Below are positions 15,369-29,000 of a DNA stretch of 64,000 bases, in pieces. The notes under the pieces are model-generated. The model was given only the letters and a program-made list of their open reading frames with translations. It was not told the DNA's origin and did not search any database. Position numbers and translations under genes: made by a program. The stretch is from Hepsetus odoe (lineage: Eukaryota > Chordata > Actinopteri > Characiformes > Hepsetidae). The stretch spans positions 8,229,723-8,293,722 of the forward strand of contig CM029367.1 in assembly GCA_017165825.1 (NCBI GenBank). Reading direction: 5' to 3'. Each line of letters starts with the position of its first letter. Position 1 is the first letter of the stretch.

Positions 15369-18300
15369 TATTTCTGGTAGTTTGTCACAAACAAAATAAA
15401 ACTCTACACATATTTTAGTTTGTCCTTTACGAATCAAAAGAAACATGGCAACAGCACTAAGAGGGTTGACTAAGAGGCAGAAATCAACACCTTTTCATCT
15501 CTGCATTAGAGTTAAAGATTATGTCTCAAATGATAGAGACATCCAGAGAATCTAAAAACATCTAAAGAATGACACAAAGATTCATACAATGACCCATTGC
15601 TGACATCTCTCATTCTGTTGCAGGACTGTTTCTTGCCTGTTATAACAACGTATGACAAATGTGGCAATGAGGGCTGAAGGCCAGACTGAAGCCTGATATT
15701 TTCTAAACATCTAAAGCCCACATAGCAGTAGATCACTCAAACCACTGCTTCTCTTCATCTGCTGTGTTTGTGGCCTCCTGAGCGCACTTTTCCACAAATG
15801 GGTGTCGTTGGGTATGTTCTTGCTTTATGCTTTGGTCAGCCATTCCATAACGTAGTATGTCTTTTTATGACCATAAAAGCCACAGTCATAAGATCATAAG
15901 GTCACTTATGTGCAAAAAACCCTTCTTTTATCTCAGAGAACATAAAAGATCACTGCTAAGAAATATACGAGATCTTTGCCATAACACACAAGGCCACCAT
16001 ACTTCACCAGGAAACCATTAATTACTCCAATCCAGCGAAATGGATGAGCTGCTTTCTAGTAAATTAATTTTCTGCTGTTGTATCCATTGAAAGAGCCAAT
16101 GTTGGAGCTTGTTGATATGGAAATGCCTCCCACATGAGGAGGGAGGAGGACAAAAAACAGTCAGACAGCATACATCTTCGAGGTGGGTGTGAGGTGAGTG
16201 GATTTTGCATGCTCAAATGCAATCAGTGACTGGGGCTATTAAGAGATTGGAAAAGAGATGCATTGCAATTCACATTTGAGATAAAGTACAAAATCAAAGT
16301 AAAGACCATGATTTATGCTGTCTTGTTAGCAGAAATGACACAAAGCTTGTATTTGATACACTTGCTTGCCACAAAGTACTACTGGAGTTAGTCAGGCGAC
16401 GAGGGAAACACACCATGGTTTCCTATTGACCGTAATGCTCTAATTTGTCAAAGTGATGACAATGTGCGAGCTGCAAATTCAAAAAATCATTTTAGATGAA
16501 TTCTAAAAAAATCTCCAACTATGAGAATCAAAAAGCTCAGCCAAAAACAGTCCTGTTTATTAGGCAATCAGTAAAAGTCTGTGTGTTTTTATTTTGCTGA
16601 GGTCAGTTTATTTTGACTGTGTCCACTATTGTGTGTGTGTGTGTCCCCTTTTTTTGTTTTTTTCAAAAAGACTATTGGTTCTGATGGTTAAAAATATAGC
16701 ACCTTCAAATGGTAAACAAAACAGCCTTAAACAGGAAGTGGGAGGCTAATATCTGTCTACAGTCTAAGGACAGCTTAAACTGACAAAATATAAATGGTTT
16801 CAAGTTCAATCCATGTGTTTAATCACTCAGGGTCTTAAGGAACAAAGAGTACTTTAGTACGTCAATAAAAACCATAGTAGAATATTGACCAACAGAATAA
16901 CAATGTGAAAAAATAACTTTCAAATTATATCTCATTTTCAGTCACAGGTCACAAATATACATTTTGATGTACACATTGTGTACATTATATTAAGCACATA
17001 TATTTCAAGTCACTCAACTGAAGCAAGTAACATTTGGAATCAGCAATCACAAAACTCACATTTTACTAATTTAAACAGACTTTGAATTTATATATACTGT
17101 CTAAATATTTGTAATTACTGTGACTACTAATTAAACTTTAACAGAAAAATAGCCAAAACTAACACAGGACTGACATACCACGCTCAGATCCATCGGCGCA
17201 AAAGGCAGCTACCAACTACAACTTTCAATGATTTCAAATGCTACTGAATCACTTTAGCATCCCTCACACTCCTGGAAAATGCTCTCAAATTTATGTACCT
17301 GCCCACACTAATGGTTAGCTATCAGAGCAGAATCTGACATTAAAAAAACTGATATGTCACTAAGGCAGGTGTAAAATAACCCTACATTTTAGTTTAAAAA
17401 AATGAGTCATATGACTGAAGTCATTTTTACAAATGTGTTTAGTGCTTTCCTGCTCAAAAAGATCACAAAACATATGTGGCCTGAAAAAAAGCAGTGCTCT
17501 TTTTGTGCGTGTGTGTCTGTCTCACTTTGATGGGCATTTGTTGTAGCTGAAAAGGTTAAAGATTTTTCCTATGAAACTATGAGTGGGTTGTGAGAGAACA
17601 TGTTTCAGAGTCAAATTTCCCCTGAGTGTCTGTAATATCATCTAAACCATCAGTTTCAAAATGACTTCAGAATTTATTTATATAAAAACAGATACAGGAC
17701 ATGCACATTCACATAAAGTGGCTAAAATTAAGTTTGAAATTGTCATTCCTCATGTGAATTCTCTGTCCAGTTATTTGACTACAGTACAGTTCAGCAACTG
17801 TACCTTTCACTTCTTCTCTAATCACAATGCTTAAGAAAATTAAATAGACAGATTTATTGATTAACGTTAAATAGTTAATGATCAACTTTACGTTCAGTCC
17901 AGTAATTTCAGATATCAGACATCAGTAATATCTTTTTATGGATTTATTTATTTTAATCCAACACAACTAAATTTCTGACCAAAATAATTTCAAACAGAAT
18001 TAGAAACTTATCTATATTTTCATGTGTTGATATGAAAATCAGACAAGGCTTGAGAGATCACACAAAAAAGAAAAGTCATCATACACACAGTTCCTTTTAT
18101 CTGAATTAGTCATTTGCAGGCGAGAGCAACATAGAAAGACGTGTGTTTGATGGCTCCGTGGTTAAGTATAGAGAGAAGCAGGCAAAGGGCTGTGGCCAGC
18201 CTGTTGATTCCTCGCTTCTTTCCTCTCTTACTTGGTCAGAGTGAGAGAGAGAGTGAGAGAGACATTAAGAGATCAAATGTGTGCAGATGCCAGATGAGAA

Positions 18301-19361
18301 AATGCTGGGAGTTTTACAGCTACAATTAAGCCTTAAGTTGAAACACAGACAGTTTTGCCCTTCACATCAGCCTGGGGATGTAACTGTGCCTTCCTCATAT
18401 CATGCTGCAGCAAGAGGAAACAAACAAACACAGCCACACTTGTATTCTTATTCAATTTAGTTATGGATTTTTAGATAAATTGTTATATTTTATGTGTCTA
18501 ATTATATTAGACAATTTTGCTCAATTAATCTTTAACGATAAACTGTCAGAAATAACTTCTTCCACACTGATTTTTGTCTTTATAGCTGTCTTGAAAGAAC
18601 AATAATAATACTGAGGTTAGAATTATGCACACAAATCACAGTGAGCTCTTCCATTTTGTACAATATAATAGTGTAATGCTAAAAAAGCAGGGTTAAATTC
18701 AACTTTCTGTTGACGGGCTGCTGATAACAAGTTACACCTACACATGAGTCGCACTGACAATTAATACTGAAACTTTCACAGACAACAGAGATCAAACCTT
18801 CATGCCTGTCATCTAATCTCACTCATAGCTCAATCAAGTGTACAATTTATTCAGACATTTTTTTGTTAATGACCAGTGCCTTAACCAACATGGGTCCAAC
18901 AAAAAAAACTTTTAAAACTACATTTAATCCCATTCAAGGAAATTGGATGAGTTCAACCAAGCATGGCTGCCAAATTCTATCAGAGATCATTGTGGAAATT
19001 ATATAATATAAAAGAATGTGATCGGGTTGAATCTGAGTACATAGAAAGATGTTATATTTACATCTGCTGGTGCAATAATTCAAATTAGCCTGTTTACATC
19101 TAGTCAAATAAGTTTGATCAGGTAAAACTGAGGGACTTAACAACAAACAAACAAAACACAAACAATTGTACCAAAACTAACTGTCCATTTTGTGTGCAGG
19201 TACTTTTTCTATTTTTTTCATAAGTGTTTTTGTTACTGCCGTTAACCTCCTACTGTTGTCTGAGAGCAAAGCAGCAAGCAGCAGGCATAACCACAGGTGG
19301 GAGTACTGACACACTCAGAGAGCTACAAAACATATACACATGTATGCGCACACACAGACAC
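15369..19361. other. no gene seen
   Basis: 4 kb of AT-rich DNA. The part 16,010-16,140 (AGCGAAATGGATGAGCTGCT and nearby) has the even composition and lack of repeats of a possible conserved non-coding element, but this cannot be shown from one sequence. Confidence 0.5.
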
Positions 19362-19538
<177 letters not shown>

Positions 19539-21284
19539 ATAATAGCTTCAAAGGTGACTAAACAACTAAAATGTGTTTCTTGTGTTTTTAATGCTCAGCC
19601 AAATCTAAACTAAAAGTTTGCAAATCAAATCTTGTCTTGTCAAAATGAAAAAAAAAATCTTGAGGAAATATTAATTATTTAACAGTAATAAAGACACTGA
19701 TCTTAAGGCAGCAAGCTCAGTTTTTTCTTAAATTTGCATCAGATACAGAACGCCCACCTTGTGGTTTTTGTGAGTCGACTAATGTGAGGTCAGGATGGTC
19801 CAAACAAAATGTGAAGTGTGCAATGAGCTAATTGGCCCTCTATAACATTTAGTGCTACATGTTAGCTGCACAAAAGCCATGTCTCTGTGGAGTCAAAAAA
19901 AACAAAAAAAAAACCCAAATCTGACTGGCTCACCCCTTGAGTCTTATGGACAGCATTAAGTGATGAAATCCTTCCACTATTAAAAATCTCACTATTATTT
20001 TACACATCATTAATGCATGTGTTCTGTTAGTCATGATATGTTATGCACCTGGTCAGAAATAACCTCACATCAACCACATAATTATGCTTATTTATAATCC
20101 ATTTCAAATTGCCTTTCCAAACAGCATTTTAATGAAGTCAGCTAAATTTTATTCAGGACTGCGCATTGTCTACAGATGGATAATCTGACACATTTAATAT
20201 TAAAGTACTAAGAAAAATGTATATATGTGTGTGTGTGTATCCAAATATGCTGTCAAGCAGCTGCAGGGGTTCCAAGAATGTTTGTGTTAACACAAAGATG
20301 ATGAACTTAAAGATAAACCAAATTACGCCCAAAAAACAAAACTGAGAAGGCTTGTGGTTTTGAGAAAAAAAGAAAGAAAAAAGGTCATGCATATTATTCA
20401 GGGCCAAGTAATATTTTGTGAAGGATTCGATATTTCATGCTGACATTTACACATCCTATGCTTTTGGATGGCATCTCAGCATTCAAAATCAACCCACACG
20501 CTTTCTCTCTAACTTGCTCCTCACTTCCTCAAATTCATTGCTCATCCTGAAACAGTTGAAATTCTTCACTCTTTATGTTATTATGACTGTTCATATTTCG
20601 CCAGAGAGTCACTGCTTGAAATCATCCAGGCCAGTGTGTCTGAAAACACTGTAGGTGCCCTATGAAAGTCACATCTGTGAAGGAGTTCCAGAAAAACAAT
20701 TGGCACACCTTTTGGGTGCGACGACTGTGATTCAGCCACAGAAGCCCACACAGTCCCAGTGGAGTTACTACAGCTGTGGAAAGAAGTAAGATGAGCAAAA
20801 GGTTAAAGGTCACAGCTTTTGAGTAGGCCCCACTGCTCCAAATATCTGCCATGACAGAAATGAACACACACAGGTGTAGACTTGGGTGCCTCTGGTCAAA
20901 TTACATGTTCTATATATTTTCTAAGTGAACATGAGTACAGATCCTCTATAGGGAACCCACATCTACAAGTTTTTAAGCATAATTACTGTATGTGGTTTGC
21001 TCAAAGGCTGGGTCAATTTTATGTTAAAAAATGTAACATATGTTATGTTTTTAAAATGGATTTTTTAATAATTTTTTTATTATATAAAAAATAAACATAC
21101 ATTTTCTGTAAGGGATGTTGACTGATTTCATTTAAATTGCTAATCCTTTTGAATATCTAATTTATATATTTTGGGGATTTTTTTAAGTGAGAGACTCACA
21201 AGACATAAAAGTTTCTTTAAAAACCAAACCAACTTTTAATTTAGTTTCAAACAAAATTGATTAAAAATATACTCTGTCCAGCCA
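19539..21284. other. no gene seen
   Basis: Non-coding. The frames near 20153-20867 have no recognisable domain. Confidence 0.55.
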
Positions 21285-21365
21285 ACATTAAAACTTCTTC
21301 TTCTATTTTTGGCTGCTCCCATTAGGGGTCACCACAGAGGATTAACCACCTCCATTTCTTCCAGC
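21285..21365. repeat. short repeat fragment next to Tc1 fossil
   Basis: The segment TTGGCTGCTCCCATTAGGGG then TCACCACAGAGGATTAACCA resembles a common dispersed fish repeat. Too short to classify. Confidence 0.45.
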
Positions 21366-22010
21366 CATAACATTAAAAATACCTGTCTAATGCTAACTCC
21401 CTTGAGGTGGGACATCCATAAATCAAACCAGTTTCTCTAACGCATCCCACAGATGCTTGAACAGATAGAGATCTGAAAAATATGGAGGCCTCGTCAACAC
21501 CTTGACCTCTTTTTCATGTTGATCAAACTATTCCAGGATAGTTTTACTGTTTGGCAGGGCACATTATCTTGCTGAGAGAGGCTGCTGACATAAGGGAATA
21601 AAATGACCATGAAGGGTGTATTTGGTCTGCAGTAACATTTAGTTAATCACTACATATCAAACTAACAGCCACATGAGTGCCAATATCCATTATTTTCCAG
21701 CAGAAAATTACCTTCAGCATCACACTACATGTCACCTCTTTTCATTACTCCATGTTCCAGTTCTGATCCTCATGTGCCCACTGCATGCACTTTTGGTAGT
21801 TTACAGGGGTCAGCATGGGTACTCTGACCTGTCAGTCACTAGCAATGCCATAAACAGTAAGCTGTTTAAAGATAAACAACTTTTACATTATTCCAGCTAC
21901 TACAGAATTCTAAAATGTTGCACAAACAATTGAGACTTTATAGCAATTGGTATGGCAGTAGCTCTTCTGTGGAATCAGAACAAATGGGTTTGTTCTTGTT
22001 CATCATAATG
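21366..22010 (-). mobile_element. decayed Tc1-like transposase fossil (another family)
   Basis: On the minus strand the remnants include PVYYQKCMQWAHEDQNWN-like codons, DNVPCQTVK (second motif region) and SDLYLFKHLWDALEKL. In the last of these the catalytic Glu before HLW is Lys. The plus strand shows the matching antisense TTTGGCAGGGCACATTATCT and GTTTACAGGGGTCAGCATGG. Many stops; no terminal repeats found. Confidence 0.75.
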
Positions 22011-25000
22011 TGCATCATGATAATTGTAATCCATTTAAGCAATGTACAATGCAGATTTGTGGCATGAATTTGCCAGTTTCACAATATGTTCTCATTCTTT
22101 ATTGTAACAGTTTACTTTCTTGATAATATATTGTAGGTCTCTGGCCTAGTGCAACACTGAACAACAGCAACAATTCAGAGAAATTATACATAACTCAAAA
22201 TGGTAAACAACCATTGTACAGAAAATGCACAGTAACTAACTAAATGTCAAAACATTTTGCCCTTATCTCATTTTATGCACATTCATCTATAAGAAATAGT
22301 TCCAACTAAACAGATTTTGCTAAAATATTAATAAAATATAAAATTTTGTGTAATTAAGAAAAAATGATGCTTATAATATTCCTAGCCCTTTTAACTGAGC
22401 CATTATTCTTATGTTATTTTGTTTATTTCAACATGCTTCAATATCAAACATATTACTGTGCTGGATGGATGATGCAAATATAACTAACCAAATAGCCAGT
22501 TAACAGTCAGTGTTCCTAGCAAATCGTTAAATGTGTCTTTTTGATTGTCCTTGTATATTACTTTATCTACTGAACCTATAGTTTATTCTGCTCATTTCAT
22601 GTCATCCAGAGGTCATTGATGTCACAATGTGAAAGTGCAAATGTGTATTTAGAGGCACCTTGAATTTGAAGACATTTTTTTAATTAGAACTCAATGTTGT
22701 TTCTGTGTCACAACTTAAATAGGACCACTTGCTCAATTTCCTTGTTTAAAGCAGAACAAGCAACCTTTTTTAAATACCCACTGCGTGGAAGTCCACTAGA
22801 GTTTCACTATGCCTCAGCACGACGCATCATGCCCTCTTTTTAGCCAACATGTGTTTTCACCTGCCGTCACAGCTGAAGCTGCTCTCAACCATAGATTTCT
22901 TACCCTGACTGATTTAGCAGAAAATTAAAAAATAACTGGCTGTATATTTGTAGCTATAGTCTTCTAAAATGTGCCCAAGTAATTGGGATAACATATCTTA
23001 TGAAGACATCATAAAAAATGTGAAAGTAATTTACAGAGTAAGAGGCTTCTACTGAATGATTATCAGTTCCACTGTGATCTTTACATAAGAATGAGTATGA
23101 GTGCTTATTTTCCTGTCTACACTTTCCCACTTCATGCTATAATTTACATTTATTTTCTGTACACTGAAACATACCAGCCACAATGAGTGTGCACTAAGTA
23201 TGTAAACAGCATAGTAACAAGTAGATTATTGGATGTCAAGCCATTGTGTCACTTTCGTGTTTAATTTGTTTTTGTTTATATTTTCCCATTCCCTTTTCCT
23301 TCTCAAATAGTTATTTCTTCTATTGTTGAATGAAGAAAAATCCTTGTTTTCTAGTACTTCTAGGCATTTAGAATGTGTCACTGTCTTCTCCATTCTAGTA
23401 AGAGACATTTATTATTCTGATTCATACTGTGCACTGAGAAAATGGAAAGTATTATCCTGTCGCCCACCCTTAATTTTTGGAAAATTATTGATTACTAATG
23501 TGAGAAAAACTGATGACTGATATCAAATGCCTGTTATTCATTTTTTTCAAACAATATAAAAACAGCTAACAACATATTTCTATTTGCTGCAAAAAATCTC
23601 ACCAATTGTGAACCAAATGTCCTTTTAGGTTCCCCACTTTTTGGATTGGTAATTTTTGACTCTTACCAGTACTACAAAGGACAAGCACTTTCAAAGTGTC
23701 TTTCTCTCAACTGCAAATAATGCTAAAGGAAGTACTTTGGTTCTTTTAGAACACTGTGTACCAGCCCTCCTTGTTTGTTGAAATCTCTGGTAGAGGCTTG
23801 AAATGATCAGAAATGTGTAATCTGTAAATTTGTGTAATCTTCAAACTTTTTTTTTTTTAGCAACTTTTTTGCTCACACTGCAGACAAGAATTATAGCAGG
23901 ATTTGTGTCATACACAGATACTGAAGAACTACAAGCCAAATTTTAGTTTCCTGCAATGCAAGTATTTTTCATATTGTTTAAACCATTATATAAAAACTAA
24001 ATAAACAGCAAATTTTCTTTCCAGCAAGCTGGTTTCTAGCATTTTAACACAATTTAGGGTTCCTTGGTGTAAAAAAAAAAAAGATTTTTTTTTATATTTC
24101 AGGACTGTAATACATGTATTTAGTATAGAGTAGCAACACTCAGAAAGCTGTGAGTTCATTGAGGTCACTAAATAAGGTACAATCTGATACTGATGAAAAT
24201 AATAATGTAATATTGATTGCAATAACAATGTTTAGCATTGCATTTTTAACACTCCATTTTTGTGGCAGTGCTTAGAAGTGTCTACTCTGTTCTGATTTTG
24301 TGCTGAGAACATTTTTGAAAAGTTGATGGAACAAGAGGGTTTACAATATTTCTGACCAAAGAGAACATTTGTTAGAACTCTGGCAGCAGATACTGGCAGA
24401 TACATGCACCCACACAAACATGCACACCTTCATATGAATGCACACTGGCAAATGAGACGGCACTCAAAAACAGTACACATATTCCATCTCACAAGTATAC
24501 ACACGCACATACGCCTTCTCGTTCCTTATAAGACCCAATGCAAATCCAAATAGCCCCAGCAGCAAGTTTAATTCATGCTCTCAGTAGTTCTTTTTGTGAA
24601 ATCCACATCTTCTTCAAACAAGCTTTAAGCAAGTCAGTCTCACACTGCCTCAAATTCAAAGGCCACACAACTCATCCCTAGCAATTTCATTCACAGACAT
24701 GAAAGTGACACTCACCACAGAGAGTGAAAGGGTAGTTACCATAGCAGACCAGTGCTAGTCTCTCAATCTTGCATGATGGAGAAAGAGATATACACAGACA
24801 AATAGAGACAGAGAGCAAACGAGAGAACAATATCTGAAACAGATATTCATGTTTATGAGCCTGGTCGTCCAGCCCGTAACCGTTTCCACTGACTAAGATT
24901 GCTATCTTTTTAAACCACGGCATGAGGACATTTCAAATTCAGACAAATGGAAACATCCAGCCATGATCAGAAAGGTCACCTTGGACTCATATAAGACCAA

Positions 25001-25966
25001 TATTAGGTCATTCATCACTAGCATAAAGATCAGCAATCAGCATGCTCTTGGAAATGTATATTTACTTTTACTTTACAGTAAAAGCGTACAGTAGAAAAAA
25101 TATAGCCAAAAAAAAATGTAATTCCAATGTTATAACACAACTTCACCTCAGATTACAACAGCTGAAAAGTTAAATGACACCAACTATAATGTTTTCATAA
25201 TCTAATGAAATGTAATCAAAAGCACCAATAAAAATATATGTATGTTTCAGACTGCAACTTAAACTACCACATTAATAGTAGGAAAAACTTACTAACCTAA
25301 CCTCTAACCTGCAAAATGAGACACACTTACTCCACACACGATATTATTTAAACTGGCCTGGGATTTTGTATTATAATAACCACCCCTCTAACCTGGATTA
25401 ATTATGTAAATGATATGCCATGTTTTGCTCTCATATATTTGCCTTAAAAATGGACCCAGTGAAGCCCGTCAACGGGAGTGGCAAGGAAGCATGATGGTTA
25501 TCACAGAGGCAGAGGAAGCCAGGGTGCGGGCGTCCGACACATCGGTGTAAAGAAACGATCCGGTGAACTTTCTAAAAAGAACTATGTCACCCGAGCGTTT
25601 CAAACATTCTGAGCTTATTGTACTTGATTCAGAGAGTTAACAACCACAACAAGAGCCTTATGTTCAGTGAGAATAAAGGTAAATCTCTGGTTTGAGAAAA
25701 AGTTAACAAAATCTCTCTCTCTCTTTCTTGCTCTCTTTTAAAATGTATCCTGTTAATGTTTCTGGCTGAAAAGCCTTGTACAGAGCACTTTAAAGAATTA
25801 AACAGCATTTTAAAAACGAGACTGTTTTGTTGTCAAAGCCAGTAAACTGTTTTAAAGTGTTTGAGTGAGCCTACTGACATATTAGGTTTTGGTATAAAAC
25901 CTATATTTCTGTTACCGTAAAACAGCATATATTCAGAAAATGTTCAATAGCACATGAACCTGCATA
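22011..25966. other. no gene seen apart from one exon-like segment
   Basis: It holds the exon-like 24716-24767 and a CpG-containing patch at 25440-25610 (CCCGTCAACGGGAGTGGCAA, GCGGGCGTCCGACACATCGG) that stands out from its AT-rich setting. The patch has a 49-codon frame on the plus strand without an obvious start. Confidence 0.5.
24716..24767 (-). other. exon-like segment with good splice sites (unassigned)
   Basis: On the minus strand a long pyrimidine-rich tract leads into CATGCAAG|ATTGAG. The segment then reads IERLALVCYGNYPFTLC in its only open frame and meets CTGTG|gtgagt. Length 52 nt. No protein family recognised; it may be chance. Confidence 0.2.
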
Positions 25967-26033
25967 CATTCAAAAACAACAACAACATATATAAACATAT
26001 ACAAAACAACAACAACAACAACAACAACAACAC
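25967..26033. repeat. (AAC)n microsatellite
   Basis: Two AAC runs separated by ATATATAAACATATACAA. A shorter AAC run occurs at 48173-48192 in an anapc1 intron. Confidence 0.9.
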
Positions 26034-29000
26034 TATAAAAAAGGACAAGATAATGGAAACAAAGTGGAATGTAAAAACATTGAGATGAAATGAGGGATTC
26101 TGTGGAGGGAGATAAGCGATTATTAGATATCATTTAGACAAGACGCCTTGTACCTTCTTTAGACTTAAAAGAGGCTGTAAATATACTGAATTAGTCACAC
26201 TAAACTAAGGTGGGACAGCCTGCTGTGTAGGCGTTGTTGAAAATGTAGCTGTTTGAAAAAATCATTTTGAAATACAGACACTAAGGTGACTTGAACAGTT
26301 CTGGTCCTTACTTTCACATCGAAGTGATACAAACTCTTTGATTTAAAACGTGTTGAGACTAGGCCTACAATGTGGCTGTTGTCTACTATTAAACTAAAGC
26401 AGTTTTGGGGATTTAAGAAAGTCAGTCTTCCAGCTGGAGAACAGGCTGCTGGAGTATTGCTCATCACATGGGAGAATTTAAAATAACAGATGGGAGAATT
26501 TAAAATAACACTTCATGAGCCTCATCCACCCAGTGCTCAGCCTTTGCTCTCTTAGAGACCGTGGTTTACTCAAAAAAGAAGCCTTTAAAGTGGTCTCTCA
26601 ACAGGTACAGTGTAAAATAAACGTGGGTGAATCCTTAGTAGACAGAAAAGCACTGCTAACGTAATATGTTTATTTTTCTTTCATAGGGACGTGTCTTTTG
26701 TGAGAGAAGTGCCAACAGGCGAAGCGTAACATGCCTCTTTTCTGTAAGAACGCTGCCGCCCACTGGACACTGACGGTACTGCAGCCTAGTTGAAATTGGA
26801 CCTGCTCGTTCTATATTAAATATCTGTTTCAACCAGAAACGTAACAATAAAAGCGACTAAAACGTCAGACCTCATTCTTATTCGAATACTGCAAGTATTC
26901 TTACTACAGTGGAAAAATGTCTCGACAAGTAAAAATAACAAAATAAATGAAATGATCATGCTTTAAGAAACCCAAACATTGACTACCTGTGCAACTGCAG
27001 CAGAATATCTTATTACATCAAGTATCTATTAACCTATTATTGTTACACAGCAATGTGGTCCCATGCATTTAACCTCTGAAAATTACCTCTAATGCAACAT
27101 TTGTAATTAAAAGAATTTTACATGTATATTACAGTGTCCCACACATTTTGCATTGTAACATTTCTGCAAGTCTTGCCATGTATTATACTTAAATAAAATG
27201 CCAAAGGTCAAGGGTTTAAGGTGTGATGCTAACAAAACCAAATTAAACACATATTTGAGAACATATAGCTGAAATAACAAGAATCCAGAATCCAGAGTGG
27301 ATTCAACATCCATCAGCTATTCATCATTTTTCTGAGATTTATAAATATTGAGTAGAAGCTCTTCACTTTGGATTTGTTCCAATACTTTGTGCATTAGTAG
27401 CAATATTAATAATAAACAATACTGGCAAGGAGTAGTATATAGGAAGAGATATCTACCGGCAATTTTTTTTTGTAAGACGACAATAACACCCATATAATAA
27501 AGTAATATAAAAGAGATAAATTACATGTTTAATTTTTTTGAAAAGTGAAAGAAAACTGTAACTGAACCAAAAGCAACAATTTCCTCTTTTTTTGTTATGT
27601 TATAATTCTCAAGACTTCTAAATTTAGACTTCAAACAGGCAAAGGGCAAAAAAAAAAAGAAAAAAAAATGCTGTAGTATGTTTGTGTTTAAAAAATGTGT
27701 CACAATAATGTGAGAGTTTCATCTCTTCTTACACATCTCCTGAGTTTAGTCAGATGTGGTCAAATCTAAAGCAACAGGTTTTTCAGAACCAGGAGCAGAA
27801 TGGCGGTAAATGCTTTGACAAATGACGAATGATAACAATATACCACAACAGTCTTCAGGGACAGGGACGAATTTCTGAAATAGATAAACAAATGTTTAAC
27901 AAGTGGTTAACACAAATGTAACAATCTGAATAGTTTTTTTTTTTTATAAAATGAATCATCCAAAAGTGTATAAGTCAGCATATTTACACAGAAATTTAAT
28001 AGTTTTATTCCTGATATATCAGAAACAAATAAACTGCAAGAATAGTAATAAGTAGGCACCCAGTTGGTTCTGTTTTTTATGGCAATATTTAAAGTAATGA
28101 AAAAAAGGTAATTTTTTAAAAATATGGCACTACTGTTCTTATGTATTTTGTTTTTTCTTACCTATGTGCACTTGTGTGAAGTGCTCCTATTAGAAAATCG
28201 TTTGCTAAAGGGGTCACTACAATATTCAAGATGGACTTAAGCCATTTTAAATCAGAATAAATACAGAATAAATACAGAGTGTGTGTGTGTTCTCTTAATT
28301 CTATTTTGAAGGTTTAAGGGAACCATTAGTGGTTACATACACACATATATTGATCCACAGCATTTCTAAAAAAGATTAAAAAAGAAAAATCTGGCTAATG
28401 CAATACACAATCACACATGCCTGATGAAAAAAAGCAGCATATTTAGATGCAGTGGGTGGCGTTGCAGTACCCATGTTTTTGACTCTCTCACTTTGCCTGA
28501 GTTCTGTCTTATGTGGTCAGCCCAAGCCCGGAGAAGATTGCTCAATATCAGTAGCCTGTGATAATCTTGATCAACACACATCACCACAGTCCTTTCATTT
28601 CATTAATCTCTTCCAGCCCACTGCAAACCCTCTGACGCCTCCGCCAAAGTAAGGTCCCATCAATATCAATGTGTCAAAGGTATTGTAGAAAAGTCTGAGG
28701 AGTTATCACTTCTGTAACACTGTACATTGCTCATCACTTTTCTGCACTTAAAAATAATGTGCTTCATTTTTTAGTATTCACTGTTCCCAGTTGAGGTGAC
28801 TCAAACAAGAACATCCTTTTGGGCCTAGACCACCCACACCCCTACAGTGCATCTCATTTGTGCATCAGCAACCTTCTTTGAACCCAGTGACACTTCGCGA
28901 AAATTTGCTGATTCGTACCACTACTACATAGACCAGCCACGCAGAAATGACTAACGGCTTCACAAACAATAATTTGTTTAGTTCACTATGACAGTAAATA

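Noticed and set aside
23676..23719. Minus-strand segment with good splice sites on both sides
   Set aside because: All three frames contain stops. This shows that exon-like splice pairs arise by chance in this sequence.
25967..26033. Regularly spaced short repeats resembling a CRISPR array
   Set aside because: It is a simple (AAC)n microsatellite in a vertebrate genome.
28452..28652. Plus-strand frame starting VAVPMFLTLSLCLSSVLC, signal-peptide-like
   Set aside because: It starts with GTG, has no recognised domain, no following exon and no promoter context.
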